NCBI GenBank assembly: GCA_030770545.1
Contig: CM061091.1
Span: 7,930,501-7,994,500 of the forward strand
Reading direction: 5' to 3'
Source of the DNA: Macropodus opercularis
Lineage: Eukaryota; Chordata; Actinopteri; Anabantiformes; Osphronemidae
DNA length: 64,000 nucleotides
Shown: positions 40,346 to 48,272 of the stretch, piece by piece
How positions within the stretch are numbered: the first letter of the stretch is position 1
How the letters are laid out: the number at the start of each line of letters is the position of its first letter
Program-made: the position numbers and the translations under genes
The notes under the pieces: model-generated
What the model saw: the letters and a program-made list of their open reading frames with translations, nothing else
Databases searched by the model: none
What the model was told of the DNA's origin: nothing

Positions 40346-41946
40346 AGCGTTTTAATTAGGCCCACGCAAAATCCTTATCTCCTCTCTCCAACAGCCACTG
40401 TAACCCGCAAGCACTCAGCAGTCCTCAAGAGCTTGCAGAAAAATCACAGCTTTGATTGAAACAAACACATGGCCATTACACACGTTACTAACACACACAC
40501 ACACGCACACACAGCCTGACACATGCTTACCTGCATACCCAGATTGTTGTCACTCCTTGTCCATGCCCAAAAACCCTCAGGGCCTTGTCCTCCACACTGT
40601 AAATCAGTTACAGTCAAACACACACACACACACAAGCGCGCGCACACCCCCACACACACACACACGCACACACCTACTCCTTATCCCCTATAGTGGAGCA
40701 GATGCTGCAGTTAAGTCTCAAGAGTCTTGTTTTAAAGCTCTCTTGAGTAATAAAAGCAGCACTTTCCACTCATCACATAATCAGTTTTACAAAGCGACCC
40801 ACACCTCCTCAGTGTGCATCCGTTCTTCCTCCTCCTCCTGCTTCTGCTTCTCTCTCTTTTTTTCGTGCTGTTTTTCTATCGTCTGTCATGGCTACAGTTT
40901 TTGGTGGAATCGCATTAGTCTTGAAAGTGAATGAATTGCCTGTTACAGCATATGTGAAAGAAACGGCAGTGACTAAACCCCAATGCACCAGTGCATGTAA
41001 GAGACTGGTAGACGGATATGTTGTTATATCTTCTCTCTCTCTCTCTCTTACACACACACACAGACACATATTCAGAATTATGGTGATTCTCTCAGACAGT
41101 AAATGGAGATAGATTGGAAACTTAAAGAGGTGGAACATTCACAGTAAAGCTAATGGGGAGAGCTGATTGTTTTTCTGCTCTCTCTTCATTTTTCTGCTCT
41201 CTGACTGTCATATTTCATTTTTATTCTGCCTCATCTCTCTCCCCAAACATTCACTCACTTCAGCTTATGCGCTAACTGGGAATTTCCCCTGGTGTTAATG
41301 TCCGCGTGTTTGTGTGCGTGCTTGTGCCCAGAATGCCTACGACATGGCAGAGCTGCAGAAGTCCCTCCAACCGAGCCCGGCCCAGTCGCTCCAGTATTGC
41401 CGCTCCAGAGCCCTGCACCACCCTCCTCCTCCCCACCACCATCATCATTATCATCACTTGCTCCACCAGGCGCCGCCTGTCCCGGCTCCCGTCACGGCCC
41501 TGGACTCCCTCAGTCAGACGAGCAGCTCCACCACCCTGCCTCCATCGGCAGCCTCCAGCTCCTCCACTGCCACCACCAGCCTGCGCAGGGATGTCCCTCC
41601 GACCCGGCTCCCAGCCCAGGGCCAGACACGCCCCTCCCAGCTGGCACGGCGCTCCCTGTCCTTCTCCAGTCAGGACCTCGCCCGCTACCTGTGCGAGATC
41701 ATCCGCGATGCCGACCAGCACCCAGACACGGGGCCCTTCGACTCCCTGCAGGTCTTCTCCACCGAAGGAGGAGGCTCACCGGCTGGATCCCTCAGCTCCT
41801 TTAGCTCAGCCGGACTGGAAGGGGGTAGTGTGGGCGATGGGGGAGTGGCAGGGGAGGGCAGGAGAGAGGAGACACTTGGGGAGTGGGGGCCTCGCTTCGA
41901 GAAGCTGCGGGCGCTGTATGAGCGAGCCGAGGCCAGCGATCTTTGA
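27..41946 (+). CDS. Type III classical cadherin (neural-cadherin-like / Hz-cadherin type), 3' part, 10 exons
   Basis: Joined exons: 27-154, 3795-3925, 4279-4402, 8626-8806, 11264-11430, 18078-18342, 21830-22010, 26482-26726, 39943-40097, 41332-41946. Every junction has GT/AG ends and the reading phases agree throughout. Order of domains seen: end of a laminin-G domain, EGF, laminin-G, two EGFs, one transmembrane helix, a p120-catenin-type segment (RENVLNYDEEGGGEEDQ) and a C-terminal catenin-binding tail (LGEWGPRFEKL). This EGF/LamG block next to the membrane is the hallmark of type III classical cadherins such as Drosophila CadN and chicken Hz-cadherin. Such proteins mediate calcium-dependent adhesion at the cell surface and couple to actin through catenins. 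The cadherin repeats and signal peptide are outside the window. The neighbour is a convergent dpy-19-like gene. Family assignment is firm; the exact orthologue and its expression in fish are inferred. Confidence 0.9.
155..3794 (+). other. Cadherin intron (3.6 kb)
   Basis: AT-rich sequence with no supported coding region. It holds the (TA)n microsatellite at 2455-2510 and short TTA/ATT runs near 2700. The acceptor at 3794 has a moderate pyrimidine tract. I recognise no transposon here. Confidence 0.7.
2455..2510. repeat. (TA)n microsatellite
   Basis: Alternating T and A with one interruption (TTTATTTAT), followed by a T run. Confidence 0.95.
3795..3925 (+). CDS. Cadherin exon 2 of window: laminin-G domain 1, continued
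   Basis: Acceptor CTCTGCAG at 3787-3794, donor AG|GTACGC. Phase 0 in, phase 2 out. It encodes EVRFTLDRCSGAVV through CEVRGVTPNTD. The pattern of a cysteine after the valine-arginine strand, a second cysteine, then RG-x-x-P-x-x, matches the CadN-type LamG domain as I recall it. The last two bases (AG) join the first base of the next exon to make an Arg codon. Confidence 0.85.
3926..4278 (+). other. Cadherin intron (353 bases)
   Basis: A short intron between two LamG 1 exons, GTACGC...TTTAG. Nothing else is seen in it. Confidence 0.8.
4279..4402 (+). CDS. Cadherin exon 3 of window: end of laminin-G domain 1
   Basis: Acceptor GCTTTAG at 4272-4278, donor AAG|GTAACA. It encodes HLNMSQVLQLGGV, then QHKHFTGCIRNLIVDSK. 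The motif LQLGG followed by F-x-GCIRNL is the classical C-terminal end of a LamG domain. NMS is a possible N-glycosylation site. The exon ends in phase 0. Confidence 0.88.
4403..8625 (+). other. Cadherin intron (4.2 kb)
   Basis: No coding sequence is supported. It contains a short TATG/TATA run near 4955-4982, the GGTCA/CCAAT cluster at 8096-8190 and an unusually long pyrimidine-rich stretch at 8451-8625 that runs into the 3' splice site. Confidence 0.7.
8096..8190 (+). promoter_or_regulatory. Triple GGTCA + CCAAT cluster
   Basis: (T/A)GGTCA occurs at 8096, 8135 and 8168, each followed within 3-4 bases by CCAAT (8105, 8145, 8177) and then an A-rich stretch. AGGTCA is a nuclear-receptor half-site and CCAAT the NF-Y core. 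A regulatory role is inferred only from the repetition. Confidence 0.35.
8626..8806 (+). CDS. Cadherin exon 4 of window: EGF-like domain 1
   Basis: Acceptor CATTCAG at 8619-8625 behind a long pyrimidine tract; donor GAGG|GTAAGC. It begins LYDLGSPADS, the usual tail of the LamG domain, then has six cysteines in EGF order, ending TFTCQCVLGYTGHQCEE. The exon ends with one base (G) of a codon, which the next exon completes as Glu. Confidence 0.9.
8807..11263 (+). other. Cadherin intron (2.5 kb)
   Basis: AT-rich, no recognised gene or transposon. Its last 30 bases are a (TG)10 tract and a ten-base spacer before the acceptor. Confidence 0.7.
11234..11253 (+). repeat. (TG)10 next to a 3' splice site
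   Basis: Ten TG units ending ten bases before the acceptor of the exon at 11264. It sits where the polypyrimidine tract usually is. Confidence 0.95.
11264..11430 (+). CDS. Cadherin exon 5 of window: start of laminin-G domain 2
   Basis: Acceptor CCCAG at 11259-11263, donor GAG|GTAAGT, a consensus 5' splice site. It encodes VPEYSFDGHSHVRYQL and ends INLTSVQQNEYIRLE in phase 0. F-x-G-x-S-x-V-x-Y is the opening strand of a LamG domain; NLT is a possible N-glycosylation site. The 167-base length is not a multiple of three, so skipping it would shift the frame. The acceptor is preceded almost directly by (TG)10 at 11234-11253. Confidence 0.9.
11431..18077 (+). other. Cadherin intron (6.6 kb)
   Basis: No supported coding region. 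A (TG)n microsatellite lies at 16814-16851. The open frames scattered here lack family motifs and are treated as chance. Confidence 0.7.
16814..16851. repeat. (TG)n microsatellite
   Basis: About 19 uninterrupted TG units. Confidence 0.95.
18078..18342 (+). CDS. Cadherin exon 6 of window: main body of laminin-G domain 2
   Basis: Acceptor CACTACAG at 18070-18077, donor CAAG|GTATAG. It continues exon 5 exactly (YIRLE then IYQGLLSVFYNLGDG) and contains LDNGEWHEVFLDRHDNEMML, the central W-H-x-V strand of LamG. HNLT and NKS are potential N-glycosylation sites. Phase 0 in, phase 1 out. Confidence 0.92.
18343..21829 (+). other. Cadherin intron (3.5 kb)
   Basis: Non-coding. It contains the piggyBac-like MITE at 21454-21666 and purine-rich GAGAG stretches near 20640-20700. 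Nothing else is recognised. Confidence 0.7.
21454..21666. mobile_element. piggyBac-like MITE with TTAA target duplication
   Basis: A 213-base element flanked on both sides by TTAA (21450-21453 and 21667-21670), the hallmark of piggyBac insertions. The ends are perfect 13-base inverted repeats: CCCTCGTGCAGCC at the left and GGCTGCACGAGGG at the right. A second inverted pair, AAAGCTCAAAAAC at the left and GTTTTTGAGCTTT near the right, extends the hairpin potential. There is no transposase, so it is non-autonomous. Confidence 0.8.
21830..22010 (+). CDS. Cadherin exon 7 of window: end of LamG 2 and start of EGF 2
   Basis: Acceptor CCACACAG at 21822-21829, donor GCAG|GTGAGA. The split codon makes Gly, giving GCMRDLRLNGYYMPM, the GC-(I/M)-R-x-L-R-x-NG end of a LamG domain. 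SCKKNQCTPPFTC and HECR then open the next EGF domain. Phase 1 in, phase 2 out. Confidence 0.92.
23236..23762 (+). mobile_element. Tc1/mariner-type element, internally deleted relic
   Basis: The right end TTTTGCACAGTCCTGTA and inner inverted repeats mark a Tc1-like element. The inverted repeats are AAAAAAATGCTGTAAAC near 23238 and GTTTACAGCATTTTTT near 23714. The left tip is lost. Between them is a broken transposase C-terminus (23359-23620): GPSQSPDLYIMECVWHHMK resembles the family's W-P-x-QSPDLNPIE-x-x-W box, with the usual Asn-Pro replaced, and an in-frame TGA follows. Only the C-terminal part of the transposase remains. Confidence 0.8.
24000..24195 (-). mobile_element. Tc1/mariner transposase C-terminal relic
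   Basis: Minus-strand translation across stops gives LDYKSIDATE-stop-PSCP and later stretches. These resemble the segment D-x-x-(G/S)-IDAT-(D/E)-WPSCSPD of another common fish Tc1 family. The AGATCT...GAGATCCCCAGACACCAT bases also recall the 3' coding part of that family. Heavily decayed; no terminal repeats found. Confidence 0.5.
24978..25010. repeat. (TA)n microsatellite
   Basis: A GTGTGTG start followed by TATATTTATATATA units. Confidence 0.85.
25191..25236. repeat. (CA)n microsatellite
   Basis: About 23 CA units, interrupted only at the edges. Confidence 0.95.
25570..25598. repeat. (CA)n microsatellite
   Basis: About 14 uninterrupted units. Confidence 0.95.
26482..26726 (+). CDS. Cadherin exon 8 of window: EGF 2 end, EGF 3, first half of transmembrane helix
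   Basis: Acceptor CTTTGCAG at 26474-26481, donor CTAG|GTAAAT. It encodes RCPPGHMIRVNGSRKSC, closing EGF 2, then a full EGF ending CHCPEGYRGHHCE. After a short linker (TTLAIYREDVGL) the hydrophobic run FSSVFAICICFMALL begins the membrane helix. The splice site interrupts a codon (phase 1), so the helix is finished by an exon 13.2 kb away. Confidence 0.92.
27166..27945 (-). mobile_element. LINE retrotransposon 3' fragment (L2/CR1-like), internally deleted
   Basis: Minus-strand frames read LLDPIPTRLLKEVFPLI (27655-27942) and DIKSWMSHNFLQLNSDKTQV (27383-27658). These are two separate parts of a non-LTR reverse transcriptase of a type common in teleosts (typically ...CLLDPIPT... and W-M-x-x-NFLQLN-x-x-KTE). 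The intervening catalytic part is missing. The 3' tail TTTATATAGCGCCAATTCAC near 27185 (plus-strand reading) is also a frequent fish repeat. Confidence 0.75.
35521..35578. repeat. (CT)n(CA)n microsatellite
   Basis: CT units run into CA units; a pyrimidine-rich then purine-alternating compound repeat. Confidence 0.9.
35746..35774. repeat. (CA)n microsatellite
   Basis: About 14 units. Confidence 0.95.
36720..36910 (-). mobile_element. LINE reverse-transcriptase remnant
   Basis: The minus strand at about 36906-36841 reads FLTDDIFLLASSDRDL, then a stop, then RTLEK. This corresponds to the F-A-D-D-x-x-LLA-S-S motif C region of a non-LTR reverse transcriptase in fish genomes. It is short, has stop codons and no ends. 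Similarity may extend left, but I could not confirm that. Confidence 0.55.
38326..38347. repeat. Poly-G run of 22
   Basis: An uninterrupted G run after GGAGGA. It could form a G-quadruplex, or its length could be a sequencing error. Confidence 0.85.
39943..40097 (+). CDS. Cadherin exon 9 of window: second half of TM helix and p120-binding juxtamembrane region
   Basis: Acceptor AACGCCAG at 39935-39942; donor CAG|GTGCAT, which is weak. VLLLGIFLY completes the membrane helix and TRWRSYK is the positively charged stop-transfer. GWEDIRENVLNYDEEGGG is the signature juxtamembrane motif of classical cadherins, the binding site of p120-catenin, and is almost canonical here. Phase 1 in, phase 0 out. 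Confidence 0.95.
40098..41331 (+). other. Last cadherin intron (1.2 kb), dense in CA and TG repeats
   Basis: It begins with a weak donor (GTGCAT) and a CA run at about 40109-40127. A (TG)n run at 40302-40342, CA runs near 40491-40512 and 40617-40672, and a CT/CA run at 41031-41062 follow. No coding sequence is supported. Confidence 0.75.
40302..40342. repeat. (TG)n microsatellite
   Basis: One GTTT interruption near the start, then uninterrupted GT units. Confidence 0.95.
41332..41946 (+). CDS. Cadherin last coding exon: cytoplasmic tail with catenin-binding region
   Basis: Acceptor TGTGCCCAG at 41323-41331; TGA stop at 41944-41946. NAYDMAELQKSLQ completes the juxtamembrane motif. A low-complexity stretch rich in Pro and His (RALHHPPPPHHHHHYHHLL) and then in Ser/Thr/Pro follows at about tail residues 25-115. 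The end resembles the classical beta-catenin-binding domain: PFDSLQVF, GSPAGSLSSFSS and LGEWGPRFEKLRALYERAE. The acidic block usual between the serine cluster and the EWGPRF motif is replaced by Gly/Val/Arg-rich sequence. The exon is very GC-rich, so open frames in other registers here are shadows. Confidence 0.93.
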   Translation, partial: NAYDMAELQKSLQPSPAQSLQYCRSRALHHPPPPHHHHHYHHLLHQAPPVPAPVTALDSLSQTSSSTTLPPSAASSSSTATTSLRRDVPPTRLPAQGQTRPSQLARRSLSFSSQDLARYLCEIIRDADQHPDTGPFDSLQVFSTEGGGSPAGSLSSFSSAGLEGGSVGDGGVAGEGRREETLGEWGPRFEKLRALYERAEASDL

Positions 41947-42975
41947 GCGTAGACACACGCAGACTAACCTGACAGGACCCTAAAAGCGGGCGCACCCCCT
42001 CCCCCTTCCCCCCAAAACAATCAATTAACAGATGCTTAGAGGTGACAGAGGTGGGAAAACAGCGAGAGAGACTGTCAATCAGAAACACTCGCTCCACACC
42101 CTGCACTCGCTGACAACTGACACGAAAGGCGTTGTGTTTACTGGATGACGGGCCCCATCAATCAACGCGGTGGCCTAACAGACTGATGAAAGTGTCCCTG
42201 CGATAAGAGTCCGTCGCTCTGCGCTCACCTCTACCTTCAGATTACGACTTTGCAGACATTATCAAACCTGCCAGTCAGGTTAAGGCTTCAGAGCATCACT
42301 CTCTGTACCTGGGCTACTCATCATGATGGAGCTTAGCTTCACTGTCAGAAAAAATCTGTTCCAGTCACAGCCACTAAAACCCCACATTTCCTCTATTTTC
42401 TAACCCTTATTGTGAGCTGCTCTGGATGCCTGTCAGCCGAAGGCCTGTGATGTAAAATGAAAAAAGCTTCGGGCAGTTTTTTTTTTATATACCTGAGGAA
42501 ATCAGTCCCACATAAAATGTATTTTAGGACCTTGCTGCTTTAATCTTTGTAAAGAAACAAAGAAGTCTTACGTATGTTCCATGCTGTGCTGTTACACGAT
42601 AAGACAGTGAAGACGAGATGGTTCACACTGAGTAGCCCATATAATGCAGAGCTTGAATCTTCACCACACTGGACACAGTGTTCTCGCTGCCTGGCTGTAC
42701 ACAGCTTCTGTCAATGTTTGTATGAGAAAAAAGTGCTTCAGCCGTCACTGGGTTGTAGCGTGAGGTTGTTTTTTTTTTGTTTTTGTTTTTTTGTTTTTTT
42801 TTTACTGGTAATGTGTTTTTGGCTGGGTTGAGTAATTCCGTATTGGTCGGGTGTTTCAAGTTTCACCGCTCTGTGGGTTGTAAGACATCAAGCTTTCTAC
42901 TTACTACTGCACCCTCGTCTTCATTTGATTTCCTATTCTCATTTGCGCTCCTCCGCCACTTGTTCCTCCTCACCC

Positions 42976-43001
42976 GAGGGAGGGAGGGAGGGAGGGAGGG
43001 G
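42976..43001. repeat. (GGGA)n tract
   Basis: Six GAGG/GGGA units with at least four GGG blocks, a possible quadruplex in the presumed cadherin 3' UTR. Confidence 0.85.
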
Positions 43002-43717
43002 TGTTTGCTAAAATTCAAACAGCTTTGTAACAAAGAAATGGGAGTGGACGTGCGGACTGCGGGAGGGATGGAAAAACTTGCTCTGTTGCGCATACGCTCT
43101 TTCTGAGGCATACCAAATGTGGCAGCTGCGAGAAACTATTTTACCAGACGACCGCTTGCTTGAATACAAACTATGTCAAACAGCTTTCCAAGGTGACTAC
43201 TCAGTAAAAACAAATGAAAGGATGGGGGACGGAGGGGATTTATGTTGATTAAAGACCAGTTTTGACGTGTGATGCCTGTGTTGGCCTCTGGGCAAGTTTG
43301 TGCACATTTCATCTGTTGTCCCCAGCAAAAGCGTATGGTTTGACAAAGATTGTGTTCATTGTATCAACAGGTTTTGGAATTGGACGCTGTTATCATGCAA
43401 GACGTTTGCCAGTTGTCACTACAGCTTCCCCTTGTTGGGATTCTTGCTGTTGGAGCCGATGACAACAATGTGTATAAAAAGGACGACAAGGTGAAGAACT
43501 AAAATAACGCCAAGGGAAGAATACCGCGGACTCTGGACATGACCTGGCATGTCATGACAGGACGGGAGGGGAGTCAATCGGAAAAGGGATGAGAAAGGGA
43601 GAGTAACCGTCTTAACAAGTGCCTGGCTCTGTGCTGAAAGCGCCGAGGAGCTCAGTAGCCCTGTAGGGAGCTATAGAGAGACGAGAGCCACTGAAAGAAA
43701 TGGGATTCGGCGGAAAT

Positions 43718-43719
<2 letters not shown>

Positions 43720-43750
<31 letters not shown>
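43720..43750. repeat. (TG)n microsatellite
   Basis: About 15 units. Confidence 0.95.
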
Positions 43751-44642
43751 GCACAGAAAGCTGCATCATCGCAGAAGTCATGTGTCCTCAGATACCCACA
43801 CACACAAAAAAAGCTAACATGGCTTCTGTTGGAGTTTCAGGTGCCGGTTTTCTGCCGTAGAAGCTGCGTCGTCGCTCTCATAATGTTATTTTTGTCTTCA
43901 CCTTGGCAGATCTGAGCCTGTCAGCGTGTATAGAGCATTTATAAGATAGGAGTGCGTGAAAGCGCGTCAGGTCACTAATCCTAATAGGAGCTGATGGCTT
44001 GCTGTTATGCTGGAGAAAACCAAAGGACTCCTGGCAGTTTCTAAAACCAGGAGGCAACAGAAGAGTCAGAGCCCAGCTTTCTAGGAACATGAAATTTCCT
44101 GAAAATTCAAGGTAACAAAAAAGCAGACTTGGTGGTCAGGCTGAGGGTGCAGCACACTGTGAGATGATACCTGAAAGGAAAACACATCTGCTGTTTGCTT
44201 TGTCTTTTTATAGACTGTGCGGCTTTCCTAGAAAGTACAGTTGTTTTTTTTTATTCTTCTGTAGATGGAGGCAAGTCTGAGCCATGCAGGCTTTGTGGTT
44301 GTGTGCGTGCATGTGTGTGTGTGCGTGTGTGTGTGTGTGTACTGGGGGACGCTTCACTTCTCTCTGCCGCTGTGAACCTTGCAGCTGCTCACTTCCCATC
44401 ATTCAATCGTACTGTACCATAAAACAGCTTCTTAAATGTTGTGTTCTGGGTGCAGATATGTTGTGAAGTTAATGTTTTTACCACATTTGTAAATACAGAG
44501 ATAGATTAATTATCATCATTGCTTTTTGTCAAGAAAAGCATCATACAGTTTAAAGTGTGCAGCTTTGGGGGGGAGGTCATCATGACGGTGATGAGCTTTG
44601 GAAAGTAACGTGTTTTGTATTTGCTTTGAGTTTTTTTTTCTC

Positions 44643-44648
44643 AATAAA
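44643..44648 (+). terminator. Candidate cadherin poly(A) signal AATAAA
   Basis: The first exact AATAAA after the cadherin stop, 2.7 kb downstream, followed by GT/T-rich sequence. A variant ATTAAA lies earlier at 43248. Which one is used is unknown. Confidence 0.35.
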
Positions 44649-45255
44649 TTCATTTATTTGCACCAGTGGTTGCTAAAACGTGATTTTATGTGAAAGTGAC
44701 ACTACTGAAGATTTAATAGAAACTGAAGGTTCCAGGCTACTAAGGAAAATGTTGCTAAAAAAATACCTTTAATTATCATAATATAACCATGGCCATTGAA
44801 ATGCAGTTCAACTCGTGTCATACATACACAATACACCAAAATTAGCAACAATATATTACCATTACATGCAAAAAAGTATACTGCTGTAATACATACACTT
44901 TATTACATTACAAGAAACATTATGCAACTTTACAGTTTTAAACCATTTACTATTCTGCAAAAATTATCTTCCTTTCATCAGACAGTAGATGTTAAAATAT
45001 GGTCTTAATGTAAATGTTGATTTGATTTAAGATAACATACTGTAAAACTAAAACATTCATCACACGTTTCTTTTAACCTGTAAGCAGCAGGCGCTAAGCA
45101 CTATGGGTAATGATCAGCTGGCCAGACTAAGTATCCTAAGTAAGTAAATTAACTGTGGTCAGTAATGAACTGAACTTTCATGTTTTCTGATGGACCCAAC
45201 AGCCTAAATCCTGGGCACTTGCGGTGTACGGGGCAGAAGAACACGCTCCTGAATC

Positions 45256-45256
45256 G

Positions 45257-45290
<34 letters not shown>
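45256..45290. repeat. (TA)n microsatellite
   Basis: TA units with one interruption. Confidence 0.9.
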
Positions 45291-47279
45291 GTCCATGTAA
45301 TAGTATAGCACATGTATCTCTTGTCTACAGATCCCAGCTTCACTAATGCTGGTGCAACTGGCATCAAATTTAAGATTTTTAAAACCTTTACCTTTACCTG
45401 ACGAGTCAGTTCCCTGGAAACAGGTTAATACTCGTGTCCAAAGTCTCCTGTGACCTCGTCACTATTTCAGTTTATGGTAATCAAAAAAAAGTTGCACTTA
45501 TGGACTAATCAACTGCAGTATCATTCTAGGTGTACTAAAACAAAAATCCAGCCTTACATATCTTCTATAAAAGACTAAAAGTTGAATGTGTAGTGTGAAA
45601 TCAGTAGTTTTCGAAATTTAAAGTCTACAGTACAGCAGTAAAGTTAAGTTGGGATTGTTTCCTTTTATAAACAAAAACACAAAGACTCAAATCTGCAACA
45701 GACATAAACTCCTGTGTAAGGGAATTAGTTTTATTTTGAAAGATACAGACGATGACCTTTTGTTTGCTTTATTTCAAACCTCATTCTCTCTAAATCCGAA
45801 GCGGTCACGTTTGCCTGAGCAACATCCACTAGTTCGCTAACAACGGGCCTAAATGAGATGTTGAATTCTATATGAGCACACAGGCTAATGGCTTCCTTCA
45901 TCTGCTTTTCATTACCAAAACCGTACGCAGACAGCGTGCCTCCGAATTAACTACTAATCCCAGCATGTATGGAAATGATCAATGCTAAAAAAAATATTAC
46001 ATTACAATACCACACGCTTATTAGACAAACATAATGGAATCACTTCGCTCCCAAATAAAGCAATCAGATAGCTTCTTAATTAAACATCCAAGACAAATGC
46101 AGGAGGGCTTGGGGTGGAGGACAAGTGTTTCCACACTGTGATTGGTATGCATTACCACCAGGCCACATAGTTAAACATTTCCAGGAGCTTGACAACAACA
46201 GGGAAACTCATGCAACTCCAGAAATACGGATTATCAAAGACAGAGGCTCTTATTAACACGCGTCAGCACAGTTTAAGACCAAGACTAGGGAGAGTGATGT
46301 CAACTAGAAATAAGCAACACAGATCTGGCCTCTCAATTACCTCCTCTCCTCCCCTCTCTCCTCCTTTTCCTTTTGGCCCTGAAGAAGAAAATCAAAATGA
46401 GCCAGGGTTTCAGTTCAGTGTGAATCCATGTTTTGATGCCCTCTCATCTCAGTCCTCCTGCTTTTTAAATATGAATCTTCCTGTCCTCGTCTTTCTTGTC
46501 TCCCTCTTTTGAAACCACAAAGCCTCGGTTTGATATGCAAGCGTTGGCCCTCTCTCCCAAACTATTTCGGATTTGCGGTGAGGAATCAGCGGCGTTGTCA
46601 GCTTGCTGCAATTTCCTTGGCACTTACATTATTCATGTGCGTTTGTGGCTGCGTATGTGTGAAAGAGAGAACACAGAGTGAAAAGGTTGGGGCAGCGGTT
46701 GATGAGAATCGGAGTCGAAAGAAAGAAAAAACATGATGGCAATCACGACAACAACAACACGAGACAGTCACAGATATCACTTGGCACCGGCTTTGACCCC
46801 AGTTTTACTATGAAAATACATTTGAACAGAGGCGGGAATACAAAATAACAAGATTCCTTTTGGTTTCAGTGATAACTGACTTAACATCTATCACTTCTGA
46901 GTCGAATGTTTATTGCCAAGAAGTGACAACAAATCTGAATTCAGGTTGACAGAACCTACTAAACTTATTCAGTGGGTTCAGTATTCAGTTTTTTTTTCCA
47001 TAGATGCCACAGCCAAGGCTAAAACATCCAAAGACAACTTTATCTTAGCTCTGTGGTGTACAGAGAAAACAGACAGGGCAGTCAAAGCTTATCAGTTGTG
47101 TTACAATGAAGGCTTTGACAATTCTGAATGCACTCTGTCAAAGAACGCACTCCTCCAAATCAGCAGGTCATGAGACAGGGGTCATGGTTGAAAATAGGTC
47201 TTTTTAAACAAACTTTGTGAGCTCACTGCGTCCTTAAGAACTGAGCTGAAAAGGCAGTTATCCTGTCAGCTCGGGGCTT

Positions 47280-47285
47280 TTTATT
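47280..47285 (-). terminator. dpy19l3: Candidate dpy-19-like poly(A) signal
   Basis: TTTATT on the plus strand is AATAAA on the minus strand, about 1 kb past the TAG stop. No transcript evidence is available. Confidence 0.3.
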
Positions 47286-48272
47286 CTCTGCGTATACAGT
47301 ACAACTAAAGGCAAACCTAAGAACGAAATGCCACTCAACAGAGGTTCCAGCCACTGACTGATTAGTGCTAATACATCATGGTGTCATTACTGTGGCTATT
47401 GGCTCGGTGGGAATACTACCCCCTACCAGAGGGTTTTAATACCATCAGAATCAGTTGGCATGTTAGTGGTCAAACCACCAGCTACAACTGGACCTTAAGC
47501 ACCTTAAGACCATTTTCTGTTGTGATCAGACCTTGTTAAGTGGATCCTAAGCTGAACCTATTATTTTCTCAATTAGAACAATAAATATGACGCCTTCATT
47601 TGGGCTCCAATGGGATTCAAATTCCCAAAGCGCATTAAAAGCAGTTTTAATCACAATATCTTGAATTACATTTAGAAATTTGACCTTTTAATAATCAGTT
47701 GCCTATACTGTTACTTTACCATTTTGAAAGTAAATCTAAATGAACCATTATGTGGTTTCAACAATCTGATCTGACAAAGAATTTGGATTTCATATATATT
47801 AAAACTAATTAGAATTTAAAACTAATAAGTAGCAATCTTGAGCAACGCATTGGTCACTTCATGATGCTGTTGAGATAAAACAAAATTATTAGCAGTTATT
47901 AGTGTTGTTTCACACCCTGCTCTGAGGTTGAATGTGTGTTTAGCTGCACCAGAGCTGTGACCTAGGTGAAAGGTAGGTGGACAGGTGGAGGCAAAACAGT
48001 TCAAAGCAGGATTCCTATAGGGGCTTCCATACTCCACTAACTAAAATAGTGCAGCCCCAAGCTTGAACTGGCCCTAACGCTGCTCTAACACCACAGTTCA
48101 CAGAGCCGGGTGTTAAAAAAATAAAAAATAATGGGCATAATCACAGCTGTGCACAGTGCAGAAAGGAGACAAAGAAGAGTGAAGACTCGTTCGTTTTTAT
48201 GTTTCTACGTTTCTTTTTATGTCTCTCTCCCCTCTGGCCTCTGACAGGGTTTGCCTTCCAGCTTTGCTCCCG

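Larger units (their letters stand above)
41947..48272. other. Intergenic region and 3' UTRs between convergent genes
   Basis: The 6.3 kb lies between the cadherin stop and the dpy-19-like stop. It should hold both 3' UTRs. It contains T-rich and GGGA repeats near 42770-43001, (TG)n at 43720-43750 and 44296-44340, and (TA)n at 45256-45290. Candidate poly(A) signals lie at 43248 and 44643 (+) and 47280 (-). The open frames here have no family motif and are treated as chance. Confidence 0.65.

Noticed and set aside
41292..41983. Long open frames in other registers and on the minus strand over the last cadherin exon
   Set aside because: The exon is GC-rich, which removes stop codons in all frames. 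Only the frame starting at 41332 continues the spliced cadherin and ends with the conserved EWGPRF motif.
46189..48060. Possible third gene between the two convergent genes
   Set aside because: The open frames lack motifs, consistent splice sites and codon bias. The region is more simply 3' UTR and intergenic sequence.
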